Shown here piece after piece: positions 9,997-18,342 of a stretch of DNA of 64,000 bases. The stretch is from Enterovirga sp. (lineage in GTDB: Bacteria; Pseudomonadota; Alphaproteobacteria; Rhizobiales; Beijerinckiaceae): NCBI RefSeq assembly GCF_028290205.1, contig NZ_JAQGKF010000137.1:1-64000 (forward strand). The letters are read 5' to 3'. A model generated the notes under the pieces. It made no database searches, was not told the DNA's origin, and saw nothing but the letters and a program-made list of their open reading frames with translations. Both the position numbers and the translations under genes were made by a program. Positions within the stretch are counted from its first letter, which is position 1; every line of letters starts with the position of its first letter.

Positions 9997-10851
9997 TCAG
10001 GGGAGGGCGGCGAGACCGGTGCCCGGGGTGTAGCTGAACGAGTAGGACACCCTCAAGCCGACCGTGAGCTGATCCGCGCTGCCGATCCGCTCGGTGATGG
10101 GGCTGCGGGCCGCGTCGCCGACGAGGCGGTCATAGCCAACGAAGCCCGTGGTGGCCCAGGTCTCGCTCCAGCGGTAGGTGACCGCGGCAAGCGCACCGAC
10201 CGATGTCACGCCGCCATTCGGCCGGAACGGAACGACGCGCGGGTTGAACAAGGCGTCCGTCGGGGTCACGCCGAAATGGCGGAAATGCTGGCGGCTGTCG
10301 CTCAGCGCCATGCGGGGGCCGACCGAGGCCGTCCAGGGACCCATCTGGTTGATGAAATCGAGCGCGAGGTTGCCGGTCCAGCCGCTGTCATCCTGGAAGC
10401 CGTGCCGGATCTCGGCGCGCGCCCGGATGAAGGTGAGGGGCCAGTATTCCAGGAACAGGCCGGACTCGAGATCGTATTGCCGGTTCCGGATGCCGCGCAG
10501 AGCGCGGTCGTCGCGCTGGTTCCGGCCCGACTGGAAGCGGAACACAGGACCGAACCGGAAGGACGGCTCCTCCAGGAAGGAGATCGACGCGCCGTCATCG
10601 GGCGCCAAAAAGCGCCGCGGCTCGTCGGAGCGGCGGTAGTTCAGGGAGGGGAAGAAGACCCCAGTCGCCTTGTCTGATCCAAGATAGGAGGGCGCGGCCG
10701 TGCCGGTCACCGACAGCGTGACGACGTAAGTATCGCTCGTCCCGCGCGGCGGCGGCCGATAGCGCGTGAAGGAGGCCATCTCCTGCGCGCCCGCAGCAAT
10801 CGGGCACGACAGAACAAGCGCCCCGATCAGCGCTGCTTTGCGAAACAACAT
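9997..10851 (-). CDS. MipA/OmpV family outer-membrane protein
   Basis: The protein of 284 residues from the ATG at 10851 begins with a signal peptide (MLFRKAALIGALVLSCPIAAGAQE, cleaved near the AGA). The rest is rich in alternating polar and aromatic strands. It ends in a beta-strand of the form VGLRVSYSFSYTPG and resembles the MipA/OmpV scaffolding and porin-like family. The track start at 10983 adds a leader before the signal peptide and is rejected. It is the last gene before the amidinotransferase on the same strand, separated by 150 bp. The transported or bound partner is unknown. Confidence 0.8.
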   Translation of the reverse strand: MLFRKAALIGALVLSCPIAAGAQEMASFTRYRPPPRGTSDTYVVTLSVTGTAAPSYLGSDKATGVFFPSLNYRRSDEPRRFLAPDDGASISFLEEPSFRFGPVFRFQSGRNQRDDRALRGIRNRQYDLESGLFLEYWPLTFIRARAEIRHGFQDDSGWTGNLALDFINQMGPWTASVGPRMALSDSRQHFRHFGVTPTDALFNPRVVPFRPNGGVTSVGALAAVTYRWSETWATTGFVGYDRLVGDAARSPITERIGSADQLTVGLRVSYSFSYTPGTGLAALP

Positions 10852-11001
10852 CAACGAAATCCCCAAACCGCTGCTGCGATGCAGCGATTCACTCAATCCG
10901 GACCATACTGCTTCGCTGCTGACCGGCAACGCTTGTGCGCCCCGTCCACAGCCGTTCACCTGGACGTTGTGCTCTTCAGACATCAGTGCGGTGCGACCGC
11001 G

Positions 11002-12159
11002 TCAGCAATACGATTCCAGCGTGCCGCGCCGGCGGACGTCCAGAGTCGCGCAGTGGAAGGCGCCCCCGAAGGGGCCATAGGCGAGGAACGGGCACGGGAT
11101 CGGGTCGAAGCCCCAATCCTTGAGCGCCTTGATCAGGGTCGGCTGCGACTGGTCGACCACGACCTTCTTGTCTGTCAGGGACAGGACATTGATGGAGGTC
11201 CAGGGCGAGCACATCGAGATCTTGGCCATCACCCCCTCCACGGGATCCGGGCGCGGCGCGACCAGGATGTCCCAGTGCTTCAGGGCCGGCGGAAGGTTGG
11301 CCACGTCGCAATAATCCGGGTTCACGAGAACCTTGCCGGGCGCGAGCGGCATGAAGGTCGAGTCGATATGCATCGGCTGCTTGCACAGGCTCGGGATCTC
11401 GTGGATCCGGAAGCCGTCACCCAGATGCCGGCGCAGCCATTCGACGCCGAACCGGTTGGTGACATTGGACACGGTGACGAACAGGTCGCGACCGCAGCGC
11501 ACGAAGTCGGCCGCGTCGAACACCGGCTCCCACTCGTTGATGGTGTAGCGCATCTCCTCGCCCTTGGCCGGGATGCGGTAATCGTGCCGGTAGAGATCGT
11601 CGAGGAGCTGCGGCCGGGGCGCCGAGGTCCAGCGCGCGCCGGCCCGGAAATATTCCTTGAACAGGGAGCGGTAGGCGTCGCCCTCGAAATAGCGCGTGCG
11701 CCAGCACATCGGGCTCTCGATGATCTCGTCGCCAACGACGAGATATCCGTCCCGCGGACAGGCCGTGCAGAAGCCGCGCGAGGACCAGGCCGGGGTCGAG
11801 AACTTGGTCTTGAAATCGACGATGTCGGGACGCCGCACCTTCACGCCTTCGCCTTCCAGGATGGCGATGAAGGCGTCCAGGTCCTTTTGCGCGAGCTTGC
11901 GCATCCAGCTCGGGTAGCGGTAGCCGCCTACGAAGCGGTACAGCTTCGCCGCGAGCGGCGGCAGGTTGAACGTGACCGTGACGTGGTCGGACGGGATCGT
12001 GGCGCCTTCGAGCCGCCCGACGATCACCTCCTCCAAAGGATCCCACTCGTTCCAGGACATCACGGCCGGAGGCGTGCCGGGCAGGCCCGAGGCCTCGCGC
12101 GCCGGGCGGGGAGCCCCGTTCAGCGCGGCGGGACGGTCAGGCGCGTCGGTGGTCAGCAT
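11002..12159 (-). CDS. L-arginine amidinotransferase, AGAT/StrB1 type
   Basis: The 385-residue enzyme should move the amidino group of arginine to a primary amine, releasing ornithine. The triad of vertebrate glycine amidinotransferase is intact: Asp215 in VFDAADFVRCGRD, His264 in PMHIDSTF, and Cys370 in GGAFHCATLDVRRRG close to the C-terminus. The start is the ATG at 12159 (MLTTDAPDRP); the 594-aa track ORF runs into the divergent hpnL region. Family members act on glycine, or on aminocyclitols in streptomycin synthesis (StrB1). It is divergent from hpnL-I-J-K, whose product carries an amino-cyclitol, so a hopanoid substrate is inferred. Glycine or another amine remains possible. Confidence 0.85.
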   Translation of the reverse strand: MLTTDAPDRPAALNGAPRPAREASGLPGTPPAVMSWNEWDPLEEVIVGRLEGATIPSDHVTVTFNLPPLAAKLYRFVGGYRYPSWMRKLAQKDLDAFIAILEGEGVKVRRPDIVDFKTKFSTPAWSSRGFCTACPRDGYLVVGDEIIESPMCWRTRYFEGDAYRSLFKEYFRAGARWTSAPRPQLLDDLYRHDYRIPAKGEEMRYTINEWEPVFDAADFVRCGRDLFVTVSNVTNRFGVEWLRRHLGDGFRIHEIPSLCKQPMHIDSTFMPLAPGKVLVNPDYCDVANLPPALKHWDILVAPRPDPVEGVMAKISMCSPWTSINVLSLTDKKVVVDQSQPTLIKALKDWGFDPIPCPFLAYGPFGGAFHCATLDVRRRGTLESYC

Positions 12160-12442
12160 GGCGGTCTCTGTCTTGGTTCCTGTGCGGTCCGACGCCCGAG
12201 CTCCGGGTCGCGAGCCCCGGGGACGGCCTAGACAGGGATGGCCCAGCGCGGCCTGAGGGCGGAGCGCCGCACTCCAAAGAGCCGCGCGAGGCGGCCCGGC
12301 AGGGTCGCGACCTATACCAGAGGCCGTAACCAAGCCAACCGGTTCGGCCGGGGTGTGGCGACGATTCGCGCCTTCATGGTTTGCATTTGCGCTAAAGGAC
12401 CCTCCCGTCAGGCAGACGCGGCCGCCGGCCGCTCGGGACAGA
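12160..12442. promoter_or_regulatory. divergent intergenic region, amidinotransferase / hpnL
   Basis: This 283-bp gap separates the minus-strand amidinotransferase start from the plus-strand hpnL start and must hold the promoters of both transcripts, or one shared control region. I see no convincing -35/-10 pair and no ORF with good coding character. The segment near 12370-12400 (TTTGCATTTGCGCTAAAG) is the most A/T-rich part. Confidence 0.4.
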
Positions 12443-13432
12443 ATGAAGCATTTCGCCCTTTTCGCATTCCTGGCCGGCGTCACGCTGTTCAGCCTCATCC
12501 TGGCCTGGTCCGGGCTCGACGACGTCGTCGCAGCCGCCGCCTCGGCCGGCTGGGCGACCCTCGTCGTGATTGCGGCCAGGGCTGGGGCGTTGGTCGCCGA
12601 AGGTGTCGCCTGGCGCATTCTGTTTCCACCCGGACAGACCCTCGGCACCGGCGTCTGCATCCTCCTCCGCTTCATCCGCGAGGCCGTGAACCAGCTTCTG
12701 CCCGTCGCGGCGGTGGGCGGGGACGTGGTCGGCGCGCGTCTCGCGACCTTCTGGCGCGCGGACGGGGCGCTCGCCGGCGCGACCATTTTCGCCGACGTCG
12801 CCGTGCAGGCCGCTACCCAGTTCCTGTTCGCGGCCGCCGGCCTTCTGCTTCTCTTCGTCCTGAAAGGGGACAGCGAGCTGGTCCGCTATGCGGCGTTTGG
12901 CCTCGCGCTCGCCGCAGCCGGGATCTCGGTGTTCCTGGCCCTGCAGCGCCGGCAGGGCTCGCGCTGGATCAATGCCGTGCTGCGCCGTCTCGGCGGTGGC
13001 CGGGACTGGTCCGCCACGGCCCTGGTCGAGCGCCTCTGGACCCGCCTCGGTGCGGTGTATGACCGGCCGCGCCGTGTGGCCGGCTGCGCTGCGATCCATT
13101 TGGCCGTCTGGGTGTTCGGCTCCGTGGAGGTTTATGTGGCGCTCTGGGCGATGGGCTACCCGGTGACGTTTGTTGAGGCGATCGTGATCGAGAGCCTGGG
13201 CCAGGCCGTGCGCGGCGCCGCCTTTGCCGTCCCGGGTGGGCTCGGCGTCCAGGAGGGCGGCTACGTGGCGCTGTGTGCGCTGTTCGGCATCCCGCCCGGC
13301 CCCGCCCTGGCGCTCTCGCTCGTGAAGCGCGTCGCGGACCTGACGCTCGGCCTGCCGTTCCTGGTCGCCTGGCAGGCATTGGAGGGTCGGCGGGCCCTGA
13401 CGCGGCCGGCGCTGGCGGAGCGCGGGCCTTGA
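12443..13432 (+). CDS. hpnL: hopanoid-associated flippase-like membrane protein HpnL
   Basis: The 329-residue protein (ATG 12443, after GGGACAG) has about eight membrane helices and belongs to the lysylphosphatidylglycerol synthase transmembrane (UPF0104) family. The signature regions RFIREAVNQLLPVAAVGGDVVGARL and PGGLGVQEGGYVAL are clear. The family member next to hpn genes is called HpnL. A role in moving hopanoid precursors across the membrane is suspected but not proved. Its TGA overlaps the TTG start of hpnI (TTGA). The track's 30 extra N-terminal residues are outside the family pattern. Confidence 0.88.
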   Translation: MKHFALFAFLAGVTLFSLILAWSGLDDVVAAAASAGWATLVVIAARAGALVAEGVAWRILFPPGQTLGTGVCILLRFIREAVNQLLPVAAVGGDVVGARLATFWRADGALAGATIFADVAVQAATQFLFAAAGLLLLFVLKGDSELVRYAAFGLALAAAGISVFLALQRRQGSRWINAVLRRLGGGRDWSATALVERLWTRLGAVYDRPRRVAGCAAIHLAVWVFGSVEVYVALWAMGYPVTFVEAIVIESLGQAVRGAAFAVPGGLGVQEGGYVALCALFGIPPGPALALSLVKRVADLTLGLPFLVAWQALEGRRALTRPALAERGP

Positions 13433-14601
13433 GCGCAGCCGAATGGATCTGGGCCCTGTTGATGGGAGCGGCTGGGCTCGGCACCGCCTACCTGCTCCTG
13501 TCGGTCGCCCTGGTGCGCCGCTTCGCGGCCGCCCGCGCCGCTGCCCCGTCGACGCCGCCGCCGGACGGAGTGCCGCCGGCCATCACCGTGCTGAAGCCGC
13601 TGCACGGGGTCGAGCCGGGCCTGCGGGAGAACCTGCTCACCTTGCTGCAGCAGGATTATCGCGGCCCGGTGCGCATCGTCTTCGGCGTCCAGAGCGGCGC
13701 GGACCCGGCCATCCGGGTGGTCGAGGCGCTCCGGCGCGCCCACCCCGCGCGGGACATCGCGCTGGTGGTCGATGCCCGACAGCACGGCTCGAACCGCAAG
13801 GTCTCCAACCTCATCAACATGGCGGCGCACATCGTCGGCGAGGTGGTGGTGCTGGCCGACAGCGACATCCGGGTTGGTCCGGACTACCTGTCGGGTCTGG
13901 TGGCCGAACTTGGCCGGCCGGGCGTCGGGGCGGTTACCTGCCTTTATCACGGCCTCGCCTCCCGCAGCCTCTGGTCGCGGCTCTCCGCCCTCGGCATCGA
14001 CACGCATTTCCTGCCCGGCATCGTGACCGGGGTGGCGGTCGGGCTGGCGACGCCCTGCATGGGGTCCACCATCGCCCTCCCACGCGAGACGCTGGAGCGG
14101 ATCGGGGGCCTGCAGGTCGTGGCGAACGCGCTGGCGGACGATTACGAACTCGGCGCCGCGGTGCGCCGGCTCGGGCTGTCCGTTGCGGTGCCGCCCTTCA
14201 CGCTCGGCCATGTCTGCCCTGAGGACAACGCTGCGGAACTGATCCGCCGCGAGCTGCGCTGGCAGCGCACCATTCGGCAGATCGATCCGCTGGGCCATGC
14301 CGGATCCCTCGTGACCCACCCGCTTGCCTTCGCGCTGCCGGCCCTGGCCCTCGGGCCCGGACCCGCCGCCCTCGCCCTGGTGGTGGCCGCGGCGCTGAGC
14401 CGCCTCGCCCTCTGCCTTGCCGCAGAGAGGGCGTTCGGATTAAAGCCACATCCCTACTGGCTTATTCCGGCACGGGACCTCATGTCCCTGCTTGTGTTCG
14501 CGGCGAGCTTCTTCGGCCGCGGCGTCGACTGGCGCGGCCACCGCTTCGACGTCGCGCCCTCAGGCGCGCTGATCCCCACAACGAGGCCCGACCCTTCATG
14601 A
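13429..14601 (+). CDS. hpnI: hopanoid glycosyltransferase HpnI
   Basis: The 390-residue protein is a membrane-bound family-2 glycosyltransferase of ceramide glucosyltransferase type. It has one N-terminal helix, then ITVLKPLHGVEPGL, the metal-binding ADSDIRV (DxD), the RELRWQRTIRQ (R/QxxRW) motif near residue 280, and hydrophobic C-terminal segments. HpnI adds N-acetylglucosamine to bacteriohopanetetrol. The track start at 13273 lies inside hpnL. I use the TTG at 13429, which overlaps the hpnL stop. It ends with ATGATG coupling to hpnJ. Confidence 0.9.
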   Translation: MSAAEWIWALLMGAAGLGTAYLLLSVALVRRFAAARAAAPSTPPPDGVPPAITVLKPLHGVEPGLRENLLTLLQQDYRGPVRIVFGVQSGADPAIRVVEALRRAHPARDIALVVDARQHGSNRKVSNLINMAAHIVGEVVVLADSDIRVGPDYLSGLVAELGRPGVGAVTCLYHGLASRSLWSRLSALGIDTHFLPGIVTGVAVGLATPCMGSTIALPRETLERIGGLQVVANALADDYELGAAVRRLGLSVAVPPFTLGHVCPEDNAAELIRRELRWQRTIRQIDPLGHAGSLVTHPLAFALPALALGPGPAALALVVAAALSRLALCLAAERAFGLKPHPYWLIPARDLMSLLVFAASFFGRGVDWRGHRFDVAPSGALIPTTRPDPS

Positions 14602-16034
14602 TGCGGACCCTCTTCCTCCAGGCTCCCTCCTACGAGGGCTTCGATGGCGGCGCCGGCTCGCGCTACCAGGCGCGCCGCGAGATCCAGTCCTTCTGGTATC
14701 CGACCTGGCTCGCCCAGCCGGCCGCGCTGGTCGAGAACTCCAAGCTGATCGATGCGCCGCCGCACAAGACGAGCCTTCAGGACGTGCTCGGCCACGTGCG
14801 CGACTACGACCTGGCGGTTCTGCACACCTCGACGCCGTCTTTCGAATCCGACGTGAAGGTGATCGAGGCCATGAAGGCCACGAACCCGAACCTCAAGGTC
14901 GGGCTCATCGGCGCCAAGGTGGCCGTGCAGTCTGACGAGAGCCTCAAGGAGGCCCCCGTGGTCGACTTCGTGGCCCGCAACGAGTTTGATTTCACGGTCA
15001 AGGACGTCGCCGACGGCGTTGCCTGGGGCAACATCAAGGGCCTGTCCTATCGCAACAGCGAAGGGGTCATCGTGCACAACGAAGACCGCGCGGTCATGCA
15101 CGACATGGACTCGCTGCCCTTCGTCACGCCGGTCTACAAGCGTGACCTGAAGATGGAGAACTACTTCATCGGCTATCTCAAGCACCCCTACATCTCGTTC
15201 TACACGGGCCGGGGCTGCAAGAGCCGGTGCACGTTCTGCCTCTGGCCGCAGACCGTCGGCGGCCACCGCTACCGGACCCGCTCCGTCGGGCACGTCATCG
15301 AGGAGGTGAAGTACATCCTCCAGGCGTTCCCGCAGATGAAGGAGCTGATGTTCGACGACGACACCTTCACGGACGACCTTCCGCGCGCGGAGGCGATCGC
15401 GAAGGAGCTCGGCAAGCTCGGCGTCACCTGGTCCTGCAACGCCAAGGCGAACGTCCCGCGCGACACCCTCAAGGTGCTCAAGGACAACGGCCTGCGCCTG
15501 CTGCTCGTCGGCTACGAGAGCGGCAACCAGCAGATCCTGCACAACATCAAGAAGGGCATGCGGGTCGAGGTGGCCGAGCGGTTCACCAAGGATTGCCACG
15601 AGCTCGGGGTCCAGATCCACGGCACCTTCATTCTCGGCCTGCCCGGCGAGACCAAGGACACCATCCGGGAGACCATCGAGTTCGCGACGCGCATCAACCC
15701 GCACACCATCCAGGTGTCGCTCGCGGCGCCCTATCCGGGCACCTTCCTGTACAAGCAGGCCCTGGAGAACGGCTGGCTGGACCTGAAAAACGCCGAGCTC
15801 ATCAACGCAAACGGCATCCAGATCGCTCCGCTGCACTATGAACATCTGTCGCACACGGAGATCTTCACCTCCGTCGAGGATTTCTACCGGAAATTCTACT
15901 TCCGCATCCCGAAGATCGCCTCCATCGTCGGCGAAATGGTCACCCAGCCGGACATGATGAAGCGCCGGTTGCGCGAGGGCATCGAGTTCTTCCGCTTCCT
16001 CAAGGAGCGCCGGGGCACCGCGCAGGCCGCTTGA
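14598..16034 (+). CDS. hpnJ: radical SAM BHT cyclitol ether synthase HpnJ
   Basis: The 478-residue protein has an N-terminal B12-binding-like domain (about residues 1-150) and a radical SAM core with CKSRCTFC (Cys207, Cys211, Cys214) that binds the [4Fe-4S] cluster. HpnJ rearranges the glucosamine head group of BHT to the cyclitol ether. The long GESGNQ-like segment LLVGYESGNQQIL and GTFILGLPGE are typical. It follows HpnI with a 4-bp overlap. The start is ATG 14598, or 14601 with no material change. A small tandem repeat straddles the stop. Confidence 0.93.
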   Translation: MMRTLFLQAPSYEGFDGGAGSRYQARREIQSFWYPTWLAQPAALVENSKLIDAPPHKTSLQDVLGHVRDYDLAVLHTSTPSFESDVKVIEAMKATNPNLKVGLIGAKVAVQSDESLKEAPVVDFVARNEFDFTVKDVADGVAWGNIKGLSYRNSEGVIVHNEDRAVMHDMDSLPFVTPVYKRDLKMENYFIGYLKHPYISFYTGRGCKSRCTFCLWPQTVGGHRYRTRSVGHVIEEVKYILQAFPQMKELMFDDDTFTDDLPRAEAIAKELGKLGVTWSCNAKANVPRDTLKVLKDNGLRLLLVGYESGNQQILHNIKKGMRVEVAERFTKDCHELGVQIHGTFILGLPGETKDTIRETIEFATRINPHTIQVSLAAPYPGTFLYKQALENGWLDLKNAELINANGIQIAPLHYEHLSHTEIFTSVEDFYRKFYFRIPKIASIVGEMVTQPDMMKRRLREGIEFFRFLKERRGTAQAA

Positions 16035-16054
16035 CACCGGCGCAGGCGGCTTGA
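16016..16054 (+). repeat. 19/20-bp imperfect tandem duplication across the hpnJ stop
   Basis: Two adjacent copies, CACCGCGCAGGCCGCTTGA (16016-16034, containing the hpnJ stop) and CACCGGCGCAGGCGGCTTGA (16035-16054), differ by one inserted G and one substitution. It looks like a local replication-slippage duplication at the 3' end of hpnJ and has no evident function. Confidence 0.8.
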
Positions 16055-16185
16055 CCCGCCGCCGTGTCTCCCGCGGTCCGGTCCGGCCGCGCTTGCCGGC
16101 CGTGGAACGCGGCGTGGCGAGCCGTCCGTTCGCGGCGGCCTGAAGGCAGGTGAGCGGGTCTGCTCCCCGCGCTGATCGGTTGACC

Positions 16186-17055
16186 ATGGATCCGGCCCGG
16201 GCGTCCCTTGTGGTCACCGCCGACGATTTCGGCCTCTCGCGGGAGGTGAACGAGGCCGTCGAGATCGGGCATCGGCGCGGCATTCTGACCGCAGCTAGCC
16301 TGATGGTGGCCGAGCCGTGGTGCGTCGACGCCGTGCTGCGGGCGCGCCGGCTACCGGGCCTCGCGGTCGGGCTGCACCTGACATTGGTCGAGGGGAGGGC
16401 GGTGCTGCCCCGTTCCGAAATCCCGGACCTCGTCGGGCCGGACGGCCGGCTTCGCCAGGACCTTGCCCGCTACGGCGCGGACATCTTCTTCCGCCCCGGC
16501 GTGAAGCGGCAGGTCGCGGCCGAGATCCGCGCGCAATTCCAGGCCTTCCGCCGCACCGGGCTCGCCCTGGATCACGTCAACGCGCACAAGCATTATCACC
16601 TCCACCCGACCGTCGCCGGCCTCGTCCTGCGGATCGGGCGGGAGTTCGGCATGACGTCGCTGAGGGTCCCGGTCGAGCCCGCCGCCGTGCTGGCTCAGGT
16701 CGAGCCGACGCGGCGGGGGCTGGAGGCCCGGCTGGCGGGACCCTACGCCGCGCTTCTGCGCGGGCGGGCCCGGCGGGCCGGGCTCACGGTTGCCGACCAG
16801 GTGTTCGGGCTCGCCTGGTCCGGCGCGGTCGATCCTGGCCGCATGGCCGGGCTGCTGAGAGCGCTGGCGCCGGGCCGCACCGAGATCTACCTGCACCCGG
16901 CGACGGCGGGCGGGTTCGACGGGGCGGCGCCGGGCTATCGGTATGCGGACGAGCTGGCGGCGCTCGTCCTCCCGGCGAGCCGCGCCGCGCTCGCCGAAAG
17001 CGGCGCGGCGGTGTCCAGCTATTCGTCCTGGGCCGGGACGGGCGCAATCTCGTGA
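16186..17055 (+). CDS. hpnK: hopanoid N-acetylglucosamine deacetylase HpnK
   Basis: The 289-residue protein has the YdjC/ChbG deacetylase fold. The metal-binding VVTADDFGLS motif is at residue 10, HVNAHKHYHLHP holds the metal His residues, and IYLHPATAGG lies near the end. HpnK removes the acetyl group from BHT-N-acetylglucosamine, giving the amine that HpnJ converts to cyclitol ether. I chose the ATG at 16186. The GTG at 16150, which has a fair AAGGCAG site, would add 12 residues. It is separated from hpnJ by 151 bp, so it may be less tightly coupled than the L-I-J chain. Confidence 0.88.
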   Translation: MDPARASLVVTADDFGLSREVNEAVEIGHRRGILTAASLMVAEPWCVDAVLRARRLPGLAVGLHLTLVEGRAVLPRSEIPDLVGPDGRLRQDLARYGADIFFRPGVKRQVAAEIRAQFQAFRRTGLALDHVNAHKHYHLHPTVAGLVLRIGREFGMTSLRVPVEPAAVLAQVEPTRRGLEARLAGPYAALLRGRARRAGLTVADQVFGLAWSGAVDPGRMAGLLRALAPGRTEIYLHPATAGGFDGAAPGYRYADELAALVLPASRAALAESGAAVSSYSSWAGTGAIS

Positions 17056-17354
17056 ACGGCGAAACCGCTTCATGAGGTCGCATCGCCTCGCGCAAGGACG
17101 CGCCTCATGTGAGAGTGGCGCGAGCGGCGAAGATTCGCCGCAGCTCCTGATTCCGGCTACGGCGTCCGCCGACCCGTCGCCGATGCGCGGAAAGGCGCTT
17201 TTACAACGTGTCCTCAAGCATTAAGGGTGACGGCGAGCTCATCCTCGACGATCGACGTCGGAGGGTCCATAATACCTATCGGACGGGATCCGGTCCGTCG
17301 GAAAGCTCCTCGGCCGCGGCCGCAGAGCTCCGTCTCGGTGACAAGGGTACGGCG
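17056..17354. promoter_or_regulatory. intergenic region before ispH, with a short hairpin
   Basis: This 299-bp stretch holds no credible gene. A perfect 8-bp inverted repeat GCGGCGAA / TTCGCCGC (17124-17141) lies 70 bases after hpnK; it lacks a T-run but could end or process the hpn transcript. The middle is less GC-rich (TTTTACAACG, CATTAAGGG) and probably contains the ispH-hpnH promoter, although no clear hexamer pair is visible. Confidence 0.4.
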
Positions 17355-18314
17355 ATGAAGGTTGTGCTCGCGCAGCCGCGAGGGTTTTGTGCCGGGGTGG
17401 TGCGGGCGATCGACATTGTCGAACGCGCGCTCGCCAAATACGGCGCGCCCATCTATGTGCGCCATGAGATCGTCCACAATCGGCATGTGGTCGAGACGCT
17501 GAAGGCCAAGGGCGCCGTCTTCGTCAAGGAGCTCTCGGAGGTGCCGGCTGGCGCCGTGACCGTGTTCTCCGCCCACGGGGTCGCCCGCTCTGTCCAGGAC
17601 GACGCGAAACTGCGCAGCCTTCCCGTGCTGGACGCCACCTGTCCGCTTGTGACCAAGGTGCACAACCAGGGTCGTCGTTACGTGACGCAGGGCCGCACCC
17701 TGGTCCTCGTCGGCCATGCCGGCCATCCCGAGGTCGTGGGCACGCTCGGCCAGATCGATGGCGAGGTTCACCTCGTTCAGACTGCGGCCGATGTCGAGAC
17801 GCTGCCGCTCGCGCTGGATACGCCCATCGCCTACATCACGCAGACCACGCTGTCGGTGGACGACACCAAGTCGATCATCGAGGCCCTGAAGGCCCGCTTC
17901 TCGGACGTGATCGGGCCCGATACCCGCGACATCTGCTACGCAACTCAGAACCGCCAGGCGGCGGTTCGGCAACTTACTGGGCTTGTCGACGTTCTCTTGG
18001 TCGTCGGGGCCCGCAACTCGTCCAATTCCAACCGGTTGCGGGATGTCGGCGAGGAGGCGGGCGTGCCCTCGTATCTCGTGGCTGACGGCAGTGAAGTGGA
18101 TCCGGCCTGGCTGGTCGGCGCCAAGACGATCGGATTGACAGCCGGGGCCTCGGCCCCGGAGGTTCTGGTGGATTCCGTCATCGACGCGCTGCGGCGCATC
18201 GGTCCGGTGGAGGTTTCCATCCTCGACGGCACGGAGGAGAACATCACGTTCAACCTCCCGTTCGAGCTCCGCACTTTCGAGCCGGCCGCCGCGGCTCGGA
18301 CCGCTGCCGCCTGA
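17355..18314 (+). CDS. ispH: 4-hydroxy-3-methylbut-2-enyl diphosphate reductase
   Basis: The 319-residue enzyme makes IPP and DMAPP in the last step of the MEP pathway, using a [4Fe-4S] cluster. The three cluster cysteines are visible: GFCAGV at residue 12, [13 protein letters not shown], and [25 protein letters not shown] and [11 protein letters not shown] are also family segments. The track starts at 17208, but the first 49 residues are low-complexity; [11 protein letters not shown] from the ATG at 17355, preceded by AAGGG, is the normal start. It is 28 bp before hpnH on the same strand. Confidence 0.95.
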   Translation: MKVVLAQPRGFCAGVVRAIDIVERALAKYGAPIYVRHEIVHNRHVVETLKAKGAVFVKELSEVPAGAVTVFSAHGVARSVQDDAKLRSLPVLDATCPLVTKVHNQGRRYVTQGRTLVLVGHAGHPEVVGTLGQIDGEVHLVQTAADVETLPLALDTPIAYITQTTLSVDDTKSIIEALKARFSDVIGPDTRDICYATQNRQAAVRQLTGLVDVLLVVGARNSSNSNRLRDVGEEAGVPSYLVADGSEVDPAWLVGAKTIGLTAGASAPEVLVDSVIDALRRIGPVEVSILDGTEENITFNLPFELRTFEPAAAARTAAA

Positions 18315-18342
18315 CGCGGCGGCTCATCAGAAGAGGCGTTTC

